A DNA stretch of 64,000 bases, taken from NCBI GenBank assembly GCA_900074885.1, contig FJUW01000033.1:124001-188000 (forward strand), in the 5' to 3' direction. A program made the translations under genes and the position numbers. Under the pieces are notes generated by a model that saw nothing but the letters and a program-made list of their open reading frames with translations, was not told the DNA's origin and ran no database searches. Position 1 is the first letter of the stretch. Every line of letters begins with the position of its first letter. The DNA is from Rhynchosporium graminicola (taxonomy: Eukaryota > Ascomycota > Leotiomycetes > Helotiales > Ploettnerulaceae). Positions 34,062 through 46,631 of this stretch are shown here, piece by piece.

Positions 34062-35559
34062 CTCTAAGAATATAAAGAATATATTAAATTAGTACTATAA
34101 TACTTAATAGATACTAGACTTTAGGTAGATATTAAGAAAAGCGAATTCTATATTACTCGGACTAAATACCTTAGATATATTATTACTACTAACGGAATCG
34201 AGCTAGATCCTGAGAAAGTAATACTATTAGTAAATTAGAAGTACTCTGAAATAGTAATAGCTATAAAATCCTTCTTAGGATTCTATAAGTTCTATTATTA
34301 ATTTATTCGGAATTTCGGCCTTATCGCTAAACCTCTCTTAGTACTTACTCGGCTTATAGTACTATAGAATTTCACTAATAATTATAAGAAGTCCTTCGAC
34401 GATTTATATTAATAGTTACTATTAATATAGAAACTATATTATTTCGATCTTAAATTATAGATTAAACTAGAAACTAATACCTCTAATAATATAATAGCTA
34501 GAGTTATCTTCTAATTATACGAAGATAACTAGTAATATCTAATTAGATTCTACTCTTATATTCTTAATAGATATAAACTAAACTAGAAGATCTATAATAA
34601 GGAGTTATACGCTATTATTAAGTCTTTCTAGAAATAGAGACCGGAACTTATATCTCTACGATACTATACTAGCGTATATATAGACTATTAATCCTTAGAA
34701 TACTTTATAACTACTAAGGTCCTAACTAGTAAGTAAGCTAGATAGATAGAATTCCTTTCCGAATTTAACTTTTAAATTATATATATACTTAGTAAAGATA
34801 ATACTAAAGCTAATATCCTTAGCTATAGAGAATAAGATCTAAGGATATAGGAATAATAGAAATAAGATAATAGATCTCGGGTTTTATTACCTCTAGATTA
34901 CTTAGACCTTAAGATTAACGCGGAACTAGCTAAGTATTATATCGATTAAATCAGTTATATATACTTAATATCGCTAAGGACTAATACGCTACTAGAACCT
35001 ATATATAACTCTTTTAATTTAATCGAGAAACTATACTCATTTAACTAAGAATTATTCTCTAAAGAACGAAATATATTAGAAGATAGCTATACTATTAATA
35101 ATAATTTACTACTTTATAATAGTTATTTATACGTATAACGCTATACCCTGCTATATACTTATTTAATTAGCGAAATCTATAATTAAGTTTCCTCCGCTTA
35201 TCTAAACGCTTATAAGACCGCTGAAATAATTCTACTTATTACTACTAGAAAGGACTCGTATTAGATATGAAATAGTATACTTATAATTACCGCTCTTACT
35301 AGTACTCTTATCTAAAATAAACGAAATAGAAAGGATTCTTTTACTTATTACTAGTACTTAGCTACTCTATATAATACTTAGCTATAGATTTTAAGGACTT
35401 CCTGCCTAATAACTAAGGATTTAATAGGATATTAGTATTTATTAACTACCTAGGGAAAGACTCTATATTAATACTATACTACTATAATATTAATACCTAT
35501 AGGATAGCGATATTATTTATCTAATAGATATATCGTTTCGGATATACCCCTAAGTTAAT

Positions 35560-35827
35560 TATAACGACATAAGACTCAAGGCGGTATATAAGTAAGAATA
35601 AACAAGTAGAGAAGCTAAGAGCGATCTTATATAATCTATTATAAAGAAAACAAAAAGATAAGGAAGGAAGAAGAAGAGAGATAGAGTATAAGGCACCTTA
35701 TATATATATGCCGGTACTAGTCTAATACTATACCGGGTCGGATACTAGTTCTGCCGGGATACCTATAAACTTAAGCCCTATTATCTATCTTTCTTCTTAT
35801 ATAATATTCAGGTAAGCTATTATTATA
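35560..35827 (-). repeat. 3' LTR of element C
   Basis: A 268-bp reverse complement of the family LTR. Its end reads TATAACGACATAAG, which as reverse complement gives a terminus in GTCGTTATA. The flanking CTCCCCTTCTTAG is the complement of the polypurine tract that precedes the 3' LTR. Confidence 0.85.
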
Positions 35828-36339
35828 TTACTCCCCTTCTAAGAAGAGCTTAACTCTAAGCCCGAAAGGTTATAGTTTATACTAGAATTAGTCTTTATTA
35901 TAACTATTTTCGTCGATATTCGCGTAATAGGCGCTAGCTACTCTTTAGTAATAGTAAATTCTTTATTAGGTTCTGACTAGTTATATCGCTATAATAGTAC
36001 TATATTAGTCGTAGCTTCTAAATCGGGCGGTAAGTAGTATTTACTTTATTTATTTATAATAGGAGTCGAGTTTAAGTAGAGCGTAAGGTATATAAAGGAA
36101 AGGGTTTATTAATATTAGAGCCTTTCCTTTTTAACTACGATAACTACTTTAACTTATAAGTTTATTCTCCTTAGACTACGATATAGCTTCCGGAGTAGGT
36201 ATTATTACTAATTACTATAGTAGTCTACTATAATCTTATATATTAATCGACCTAATTAACTCTTCTCTTAATATAAGTAAGTTTCTTATCTTAGTTTTAG
36301 GGATAATCCTTAAGTGCAGTATAAGGGTTTCACGGATCT

Positions 36340-37290
36340 ATAACGCTAACTCCTATAGTACTTTTACTAGTACTTACTAGTACTCTTTCGGCGGCGTATT
36401 ATATATATTACCTATAGTATATTCGCGCTTTCCTTAAGATAAAGTATAATAATACTCTTATTTTAGAACTCTTATACTTATTTAATAAGCTTAACTCTAA
36501 GCTTTATAAGTATTATTCGGTATTAAAGAGTAGTTATAAGTATTTAAGTTACTTAAACCTGAATATAGTTATATATACTAACGCGTTATAGTTATCTAAC
36601 TATATTAATATAGAGTATACTATTTTATCCGGTTTATTTCCTAGTAGCGAAGCTAAGGACGCGGAGCTAAATCGGGGTAGTATTATAGCTACTTATAAGG
36701 TAATTAATCAGATCTATTATCTTACGAAATCTACTACTCTTACTACTATATTAGAGATTACTACTATATAATTAGTAGAGACTTAAGCTTTAAAGCGTTC
36801 TATAGAGAAAGTATTTAAAGAGTTAGAGTTTATTAAAGTAATAAGTTAAAATCTTAAATCCTTAAATACTAGTATAATACTAACGTAATATAGGATCTAG
36901 ATCTTTTAATAGTAGATTCGGCGAAATCTAAGTTAATAGTATAAATAGTATTAAAGTAGATAAAAGAGTTAAATAGTATTATATAAGAATTTATAAAGAA
37001 AACTATATTTAAAGCTATAATATCTAATACTAAAGGAAAGAGGAATTTGCTTTCTAGTTCAGAGATAGCGTTAGATCTAGATACTCTTAGACTCTCTTTA
37101 AAGAAGAAAGCTTATAGGATTAGCTATTATACTTAGTCTATTATTAAAGCTATATTAGTAGATTTAAATAAGGAGTTAGATATAGTAGTTCTAGTTCTAG
37201 ATATTCTAAATTTACTAGAAGCTCTAGAGAACTTAAGAGAGAAAGCTAGTAAAGTAAAAGTAATTAAAGAAGTAAAGTTTTAGATATAGT
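36340..37290 (+). pseudogene. Accessory open frame of element C, antisense to its pol
   Basis: In element C, whose pol is on the minus strand, the region between integrase and 3' LTR reads as a long protein on the plus strand. Marks are LSAAYYIYYLQYIRAFLKIK near 36390, SSEAKDAELNRGSIIATYK near 36645 and SSEIALDLDTL near 37060. Stops fall at former Gln codons, and a frame change near 36890 suggests an indel. No known domain was recognised. The same frame is in element B on the minus strand. It could be an accessory gene of the family or a captured sequence. Confidence 0.5.
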
Positions 37291-39630
37291 ATTATTATAA
37301 AGTATAATCAGGGGATTATCTTTAGTAATAAATTCTAATACTAGTAACTATAATAGCTTATTATCCTCTAAGTAATTATAATTATCTATTCTATTTTCCT
37401 AAGCCTTAATCTATTATTCTAGTTTATATAGAGATCTAAGTTTACTTAAGTTAGTAGTATAGAAGTCTCTGAGCTTATACGGAGTACTTATTAGATCGAA
37501 AGCGTTATACTAAGTTAGGTCCGGGTTATAGCTTAGCTAATTAACTTAATACTTTAGATTATCTCTTAGGAGCTATATAGCGAGTATATCTTATAACTCT
37601 TATTCTTCTTAAGTAATAATAACTTCTAAGAGTAGATTTAGTAACTCCTAGCTTAGTAATAAGTCGTCCGAGTCCTTAAAGAGTAATTCGGAAGCGAATA
37701 TATTATAAATAAAAGATCCCGAGGGTAAATCTAGCTTATAAGAGTATCTGATCTTAGCTAGGACTTAGTATAATCCTACTTAGAGACTAGATAGCTTCTT
37801 ACTTAGCTAGTAATTCTTAAGGTTCCTTATAGAGAGAAATACCTTATCTTTAACTTCTTAGTTAATACTATACTATTTCAGGTTAGTTATAGCGCTTATC
37901 TTATATTAAGTAGCTAGTATATTAGCTTTTATAACCTCGATAGCGGATTTAGTACGTTTAGCTAGGGATTTAGTATTAGTATAATTAAGCTTCTCTTATA
38001 GTATCGATCCGGTAAGTTACTTCTAATCCTAGCTATTCTATAGTAATATACTATATTTAAGAGTATATAGCGCTATACTAATAGAATCGTAAGGTAAGGT
38101 TACTTAAGCGCGGTCTATTATTAGTAGTAGTTCGCTCTAGTTACTCTAGTAGTAATTAACGAAAGGTCTAAAGCGTTAGTTAATATACTAATTTATAATC
38201 TCTATTTATCTATTAGTTTACTAGTAGAAAGAGGTAGAGAGCTTAACTTTAATTCTAATTATATAGTAAAACTCTTACTAGAAGGATAAGACTAACTAAG
38301 CTCCTTAGTCAGATATAATTAACTTAAGAGTATATCTGAAATAATATATCTATTAGATAAATAATATCGCTATCTTACGAGTATCGATATTATAATAGTA
38401 TAGTATTAATATAGAGTCTTTCCTTAGGCGGTCGATAAATACTAATATCTTATTAAATCCTTAGTTATTAAGTAGGAAGTCCTTAAAATCTATAGCTAAG
38501 TACTATATAAAGTAGCTAAATACTAGTAATAAGTAGAGGAATCCTTATTATTTTATCTATTTCGGATAAGAGTACTAGTAAGAGTAGTAATTATAAGTAT
38601 ATTATTTTATATCTGATATAAGTCCTTTCTAGTAGTAATAAGTAGAAATTATTTCAGTAGTCTTATAAGTATTTAGATAAGTAGAGGACACTTAATCGTA
38701 GACTTCGCTAACTAAATAGATATATAGCGGAGTATAGCGTTATATATATAGATAACTATTATAAAGTAGTAAACTATTATTAATAATATAGCTATCTTCT
38801 AATATATTTCGTTCCTTAGAAAATAATTCTTAGTTAAATTAATATAGTTTCTCGATTAAATTAAAAGAGTTATATATAAGTTCTAATAGCGTATTAGTCC
38901 TTAGCGATATTAGGTATATATAACTAATTTAATCGATATAATACTCTACTAGTTCTATATTAATCCTAAGGTCTAAGTAGTCTAGAGGTAATAAAACCTA
39001 AGATCTATTATCTTATTTCTTTTATTCTTATATCCTTAGACCTTATTCTCTATAGCTAAGGATATTAGCTTTAGTATTATCTTTACTAAGCGTATATATA
39101 ATTTGAAAGTTAAATTCGGAAAGGAATTCTATCTATCTAGCTTACTTATTAGTTAGGACCTTAGTAGTTATAAAGTATTCTAAGGATCGATAGTCCGTAT
39201 ATATGCTAGTATAGTATCGTAGAGATATAAGTTCCGGTCTCTATTTCTAGAAAGACTTAATAATAGCGTATAGCTCCTTATTATAGATCTTCTAGTTTAG
39301 TTTATATCTATTAAGAATATAAGAGTAGAATCTAATTAGATACTACTAGTTATCTTTATATAATTAGAAGATAACTCTAGCTATTATACTATCAGAGGTA
39401 TTAGTTTCTAGTTTAGTCTATAATTTAGAGTCGAAATAGTATAGTTTCTATACTAATAGTAGCTATTAATATAAATCGTCGAAGGACTTCTTATAATCGT
39501 TAGTGAAATTCTATAGTACTATAGGCCGAGTAAGCACTAAGAGAGGTTTAGTAATAAGGCCGAAATTCCGAATAAATTAATAGTAGAACCTATAGAATCC
39601 TAGGAAGGATTTTATAGTTATTACTATTTC
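37290..39630 (-). pseudogene. Integrase and RNase H remains of element C
   Basis: On the minus strand this continues the pol polyprotein. The integrase C-terminal end is near 37300-37500, the core follows to about 38760, and RNase H is at about 39050-39520. It aligns with element B 43460-45650. Stops are frequent. It is broken by element B at 39630. Confidence 0.75.
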
Positions 39631-39898
39631 TATAACGACAGCTTATCTGAATATCATATGAGAAGAAGGATAGATAATAGGGCCTAAGTTCATAGGTATC
39701 CCAGTAGAACTAGTATCTGACCTAGTATAGTATCGGACTAGTACTAGTATATATATATAAGGTGCCTTATACTCTATCTCTCTTCTTCTTCTTTTCTTAT
39801 CTTTTTGTTTTCTTTATAGTAGATTATATAAGATCGCTCTTAGCTTCTCTACTTATTTATTCTTACTTATATACCGCCTTAAGTCTTATGTTATTATA
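39631..39898 (+). repeat. 5' LTR of element B
   Basis: A 268-bp LTR starting TATAACGACAGC and ending TTATTATA. It differs from the 3' LTR mainly by C/T and G/A changes, which fits RIP after insertion. Confidence 0.88.
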
Positions 39899-40059
39899 TT
39901 AAATAAAAAGATTAAGATAGCTAGAGATAGCTTATTATAATATCTTACTACTAAGTTAGTTATTCGATAACTACTTATATATAGCTAAGATACTAGAGAT
40001 CTCTTAGATAACTATAAATTAGGGTTTAATTTAGCTTATTATAAATAGTATAATAGAGG

Positions 40060-43000
40060 AGGTCTTTACTAACGCTCCTTTAATAACTCTCTTAATATAA
40101 AGGAATTATAGATAGATTTTGAAGAAAGTATAATAAATACCCCGGAACTTTAACCTCTATATATCGCTACTAAAATAGCCTTAAAATACTTTTTTTTAAG
40201 CTACTATTATAGCTCTTAACTAATAAACTAGAGACTCCTCTAGTTCTAAGGAGACCTAACGCGACTCCTCCTGCTCTACTTCTGAACTTAATCTATTATA
40301 CTTTTCCTTATCCTAAATATCTCTTACTCTAGAGAATATTAATACTTTATTAAGGAAGTACTAACTAAGAGAGAAAGGAAAATAAAAGTGAAATTCACTA
40401 GGAGTATAATCGCTAAGTACTCCTATTATTATAAGTAACTCGAACCTGATTTATTCTCTCTTATAATAATTAGTAGATTAAGAGGAAAAGAATAACTCTC
40501 TAGAAGATACTATAGATAGACTAATCTCTATATAAGATAAGTTCCTTATAGGAGTCCCTCGCTTATCTTCGACTCTCCTACTAGAACTAATACTATAATC
40601 TCCGCGTATTCTAGAGTTTAATAAGCTAATAAACTCTATTCCGATATATAGTACTAAGAGAGAAGATACTATTCTTAATAAACTATCTCTCTCTCCTAGC
40701 GCCGAATCAGTAGAGTTACGCTCTAGGAAGTCTTATCTTACTAAGAAGATCCTACCCTTAGATAATAGATCGGACTCTACTTTCCTCTAATAGAGAGTAT
40801 TAATACGAGACTAGCTAGCTATAAACACTAACTATTACCCTATAGACTTCTCTTAGCGCGTTCTCGTATAGGAGCTAGTTACTAGATTAGCTAAAGAGTA
40901 TCTTACGCCTTAGTACTTTACTAATAAGTTTAAAACTAGCGATAAAATAATCTTCTTATTAGAGAAGAACTTTCTTACTAGTTTAGAGGAAGATAACTAC
41001 TATAACGCTTTCTACTACTTAGAAATATAATAACTTAGCTATATACGTAAGACTTTCGCTGAGTTTCGTAATCGATTTTAAAGCGCTACTATCTAAGGTA
41101 AAGTTAAAAAGAAAGAGTAGTTCTTCGATATATAGGATAAGATTATACTATCCTTATATACTTTAACTCTTATTATTAAACTAATATAGAATAAGGACTA
41201 CGCTTCTATAATTAGATCTTTACTTTCTTTTAATACTAAACGTCGCTATAACTCAGAATATACTTATCCCGAGAAAGCTATTACCTTAGTATAGTACTAT
41301 AAGCTTACTATTACTACTACGACCTCTACTAATTCTACTTCTTACTAGTCCTTAAGCTTAGCTCCTCGATAAACTACTCCTATACTATACGTACGTACTT
41401 TTACTCTAGTATAAGCTAGTACTCTCTCCGCGCTAAAACGCCTTATTACCTCGATTAGAGAACCCCTTAGGTATTATAGTTATAGATAGCTCAGTTATAT
41501 TAAGCTAGATTACCCTAACTTACTTAAGGTTTAATTAATTAACGAATTTCCGGAAGAAGAGAGAGTAGCTAAGGAAGTAATAGAAGATATACTCTCCGAA
41601 TCTAGACTAATACTAGAGGGAAACGATAAGGCCTAAGTAAAAACTCTTTTCTAAGTCTATATAAGTATAATCTCTCTAATCTTAATCTTAACTCTCTAAT
41701 AGGAAATAAGTAATTTATATACTCGATTATAATTAATATAAATAAACTAAAAGTCTTTATAAATAGCCTGATCGATACCAGAGCGAATAGTTATCTATTT
41801 ATTAATTATACTCTTACCAGATAACTATCAGGAGCCTTTAGTATTAAAATCGAGCTACTACTTTATTCTATTCTAATACGTAGTTTCTAATAGTCTATTA
41901 GAACTTATATTACTTATTTCATATATTTATACCTTTCTATTAATAGTAGGCGTATTTATAATTACCTTTTTATTCTCCTCGATTTAGGATAATAAGATAT
42001 AATTATTAGTATTAAATAGATACGACGATTTCAAGTTAAGCTAAATACGCTCTACTATAAGCTACTATAATCAGAACGCTATCTAGCTACTTTCTAATAT
42101 AATAAGGAGATAATTATAACTCTATTATCTTATAAACTTAATATTAATCGATCTTACTAAATCGATACTAATACGCAGGACTTAGCTATAAACTAGCTAC
42201 ACTAATACCGATTATACTAAATAATAATAATATAATATATTAATATATTATTCTTACCCTTTAACTTATTTCTACTTATCGCTAAGGAATCCGAACCCTT
42301 TTCCGCTCTAACTTTATCGAGAAAGGTACTTATACTAAAACCTTATTATAAGTGCTTCTCTTAACCTCTAAGGATCTAGAAACTAGTTCTAATTTACTAA
42401 ATTAGTACTATAGCTTTTCACTTTAATATAAAATATAAAGGTTCCGAATTATTCTTTACTAATATCTATAAGATAGACTATCTCTTATAAGACTATTTAA
42501 ATAGTAACTCTCCTAAGGATCCTAATACTAAACGACTTATAGCTAAAAAGCTATCGGAATAGTATTATATTCTTAAGGAAGCTTTTTCTAAATAGGATTC
42601 TAATATTCTTTTGCCTTATTACTTATATAATTATAGAATTATCTTAGAAGAACTATTACCTAATATATATTCGCTCTTATATTAATAATCTATAAACGAA
42701 CTATAAGTAACTAAGGAGTACCTTATAGAGAACTTAGATTAGGGATTTATCGAATCTAGCTAAAGTCTCTTTATATTACTTATATTATTCGTTAAGAAAG
42801 CTAATAAAGGATTACGCTTCTATATTAACTATTATAAGCTTAATATAATCACTCGAAAGGATTCCTACTTAATACTTAGGATTAATAAGCTCTTAACTTA
42901 TATATCTAAAGTAGTAATCTTTACTAAACTAGATATCCGGGTAGTATTTAACTATATCTATATAGACCCCGAATCCGAGGAGTATATTACTTTCTAAATC

Positions 43001-45660
43001 CGCTTTAGATCTTATAAATATAAAATATTACTTTTTAAGCTTTATAATAGACTTAGTATATACTAGTAATATATAAATAATATATTACTAAACTACTTAG
43101 ATAATTTCTATATAGCTTACCTAGATAATATTCTTATATACTCGGAAACGCTCTAAGAATATAAGGAATATATTAAATTAGTATTATAATACTTAATAGA
43201 TACTAGACTTTAGGTAGATATTAAGAAAAGCGAATTCTATATTACTCGGACTAAATACCTTAGATATATTATTACTACTAACGGAATCGAGCTAGATCCT
43301 GAGAAAGTAATACTATTAGTAAATTAGAAGTACTCTGAAATAGTAATAGCTATAAAATCCTTCTTAGGATTCTATAAGTTCTATTATTAATTTATTCGGA
43401 ATTTCGGCCTTATCGCTAAACCTCTCTTAGTACTTACTCGGCTTATAGTACTATAGAATTTCACTAACGATTATAAGAAGTCCTTTAACGATTTATATTA
43501 ATAGCTACTATTAATATAGAAACTATACTATTTCGACTCTAAATTATAAATAAAACTAGAAACTTATACTTCTAATAGTATAATAGCTAGAGTTATCTTC
43601 TAATTATATAAAGATAACTAGTAGTATCTAATTAGATTCTACTTCTATATTCTTAATAGATATAAACTAAACTAGAAGATCTATAATAAGAAGCTATATA
43701 TTATTATTAAGTCTTTCCGGAAATAAAAACCGGAATTTATATCTTTATAATACTATACCGGTATATATATAGATTATTAATCCTTAGAATACTTTATAAC
43801 TACTAAGGTCCTAACTAATAAATAAGCTAGATAGATAGAATTCCTTTTCGAATTTAACTTTTAAATTATATATACGCTTAATAAAAATAACGCTAAAGCT
43901 AATATCCTTAGCTATAAGGAATAAGATCTAAGGATATAAGAATAATAGAAATAAGATAATAGATCTTAGGTTTTATTATCTCTAGATTACTTAGACCCTA
44001 AGATTAACGCGGAACTAGTAGAGTATTATATCGATTAAATTAGTTATATATACTTAATATCGCTAAGGACTAATATACTATCGGAACTTATATATAACTC
44101 TTTTAATTTAATCGAGAAACTATACTAATTTAACTAAGAATTACTCTCTAAGGAACGAAATATATTAAGAGATAGCTATATTATTAATAATAGTTTATTA
44201 CTTTATAATAGTTATCTATATATATAACGCTATACTCTACTATATACCTATTTAATTAGCGAAGTCTACGATTAAGTTTCCTCTGCTTATCTAAACGCTT
44301 ATAAGATTACTAAAATAATTTCTACTTATTATTACTAGAAAGGACTTATATTAGATATAAAATAATATACTTATAATTATTACTCTTACTAGTACTCTTA
44401 TCCGAAATAGATAAAATAATAAGGATTCCTCTACTTATTACTAGTACTTAGCTACTTTATATAGTACTTAGCTATAGATTTTAAGGACTTCTTACCTAAT
44501 AACTAAGGATTTAATAAGATATTAGTATTTATTAACTACTTAAGGAAAGACTTTATATTAATACTATACTATTATAATATCGATACTCGTAGGATAGTGA
44601 TATTATTTATCTAATAGATATATTATTTCGGATATACTCTTAAGTTAATTATATCTAACTAAAGAGCTTAGCTAGTCTTATCCTTCTAGTAAGAGTTTTA
44701 CTATATAATTAGAGTTAAAGTTAAGCTCTTTACTTTCTTCTACTAATAAACTAATAGATAAATAGAGATTATAAATCAGTATATTAACTAACGCTTTAGA
44801 CTTTTTATTAATTACTACTAGAGTAACTAGGGCGAATTACTACTAATAATAGACTGCGCTTAAGTAACCTTACCTTACGATTCTATTAGTATAGCGCTAT
44901 ATACTCTTAAATATAGTATACTACTATAGAATAGCTAGGACTAGAAGTAACTTACCGGATCGATATTATAAGAGAAGCTTAATTATACTAATACTAAATC
45001 CTTAGCTAAACGTACTAAATCCGCTATTAAGGTTATAAAAGCTAATATATTAGCTACTTAGTATAAGATAAGCGCTATAATTAACCTGAAATAACGTAAT
45101 ATCGACTAGGAAGTTAGAGATAAGGTATTTCTCTCTATAAGGAATCTTAAGAATTACTAGCTAAGTAAGAAGCTATCTAGTCTCTAGGTAGGACTATACT
45201 AAGTCTTAGCTAAGATTAGATACTCTTATAAGCTAGATTTACTCCCGGGATCTTCTATTTATAATATATTCGCTCCTGAATTACTCTTTAAGAACTCGGA
45301 TAACTTATTACTAAGCTAAGAGTTATAAAACCTACTCCTAGAGGTTATCGCTACTTAAGAAGAATAGGAGTTATAAGATATACTTACTATATAGCTTCTA
45401 AGAGGTAATCTAAAGTATTAAGTTAGCTAGCTAAGTTACGACTTAGATCTAACTTAATATAACGCTTCTGACTTAATAAGTACTTTATATAAGCTTAGAG
45501 ACTTCTATACTACTAACCTAAGTAAACCTAGACTTCCGCGTAAACTAGATTAGTAGATTAAGGCTTAAGAAGATAGAATAAATAACTATAATTACTTAGA
45601 GGATAATAAGCTATTATAGTTATTAGTATTAGAATTTATTACTAAAGATAATCCCCTGAT
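40060..45660 (+). pseudogene. gag-pol remains of element B
   Basis: Gag runs to about 41510 and ends in a zinc knuckle whose Cys codons are now Tyr (about 41470-41510). The protease mark SLIDT is near 41768. RT includes GLRFYINYYKLN (about 42810) and YLDNILIYSE (about 43117), the Gypsy form of the catalytic box. RNase H follows at 43460-43800 and integrase at 44170-45650. The integrase ends in a typical fungal Gypsy tail with NLSKPRLPRKLD near 45520. In-frame stops at former Gln/Trp codons are spread throughout. Confidence 0.82.
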
Positions 45661-46631
45661 TATACTCTATAATAACGCTATATCTAAAACTTTACTTCTT
45701 TAACTATTTCTATTTTACTAGCTTTCTCTTCTAAGTTCTTTAGAGCTCTTAGTAATTCTAGAATATCTAGAACTAGAACTATTATATTTAACTTCTTACT
45801 TAAATCTATTAATATAGCTCTAGTAATAAACTAAGTATAATAGCTAATCTTACGAGGTTTCTTCTTTAGAGAAAGTCCGAGAGTATCTAGATCTAACGCT
45901 ATCTCTAAACTAGAAAGTAAATTCCTCTTTCTCTTAGTATTAGATATTATAGCTTTAAATATAGCTTTCTTTATAAATTCCTATATAATACTATTTAACT
46001 TCTTTATCTGCTTTAATACTATTTATATTATTAACTTAGATTTCGCTGAATCTATTATTAAAAGATCTAGATCTTATATTATATTAATATTATACTAGTA
46101 TCTAAGGATTTAAGATCTTAACTTATTATTTTAATAAACTCTAACTCCTTAAATACTTTCTCTATAGAACGCCTTAAAGCTTAAGTCTTTACTAATTATA
46201 TAGTAGTAAACTCTAATATAATAGTAAGAATAGTAGATTTCGTAAGATAATAGATCCGATTAATCGCCTTATAAGTAGCTATAATACTACCCCGATTTAG
46301 CTCCGCGTCCTTAGCTTCGCTACTAAGAAGTAAACTAGATAAAATAGTATACTTTATATTAATATAATTAGATAACTATAATACGTTAGTATATATAATT
46401 ATATTTATATTTAAGTAACTTATATACTTATAACTACTCTTTAATACTAAATAATACTTATAAAGCTTAGAGTTAAGCTTATTAAATAAGTATAAGAGTT
46501 CTAAAATAGGAGTATTATTATACTTTATCTTAAGGAAAGCGCGAATATATCGTAAGTAATATATACAATACGCCGCCGAAAGAGCACTAGTAGGAACTAG
46601 TAAAAGCACTATAGGAGTTAGTATTATAGAT
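45126..46631. repeat. 1506-bp segment repeated after the gap (47168-48673)
   Basis: The sequence before the gap is repeated after it at an offset of 2042. I saw one base difference (A near 45364 versus G near 47406). The repeat borders coincide with the gap, so it is most likely an unmerged contig overlap. Confidence 0.85.

Larger units (their letters stand above)
29465..35559 (+). mobile_element. Ty3/Gypsy element A, heavily RIPped, interrupted by element C
   Basis: It starts with a 267-bp 5' LTR and runs through gag, protease, RT, RNase H and most of integrase. The sequence breaks at 35559 inside integrase, where the 3' LTR of element C begins in the opposite direction. The intact copy (B) shows what is missing: the integrase end and the accessory region. 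A long N gap (33303-34061) and a 317-bp duplicated flank disturb the RT region. CpA and TpG are almost absent. Confidence 0.88.
29880..35559 (+). pseudogene. gag-pol remains of element A
   Basis: Translation with stops ignored gives gag to about 31350. It includes a zinc knuckle at about 31298-31345 now reading YYSYRQLGYIKLDY, where Cys and His codons have become Tyr. Then come an aspartic protease mark SLIDT near 31600 and RT with GLRFYINYYKLN at about 32642 and YLDNILIY at about 32953. RNase H lies near 34400-34700 and the integrase start near 35090-35559. Many TAG/TAA codons replace Gln and Trp, as RIP predicts. It cannot encode protein. Confidence 0.85.
35560..39630 (-). mobile_element. 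Ty3/Gypsy element C, left part (minus strand)
   Basis: An element in reverse orientation, inserted in element A. From the left it has the 3' LTR (35560-35827), the accessory region, integrase and RNase H. It stops within the RT/RNase H boundary at 39630, where element B is inserted. The protein reading continues on the far side of B at 49455. Confidence 0.85.

Noticed and set aside
46376..46609. 77-codon open frame (and its identical copy at 48418-48651) as a gene
   Set aside because: It starts with GTG, lies in RIPped retrotransposon DNA, and the second copy is an assembly duplicate; it is only a surviving piece of the accessory frame.
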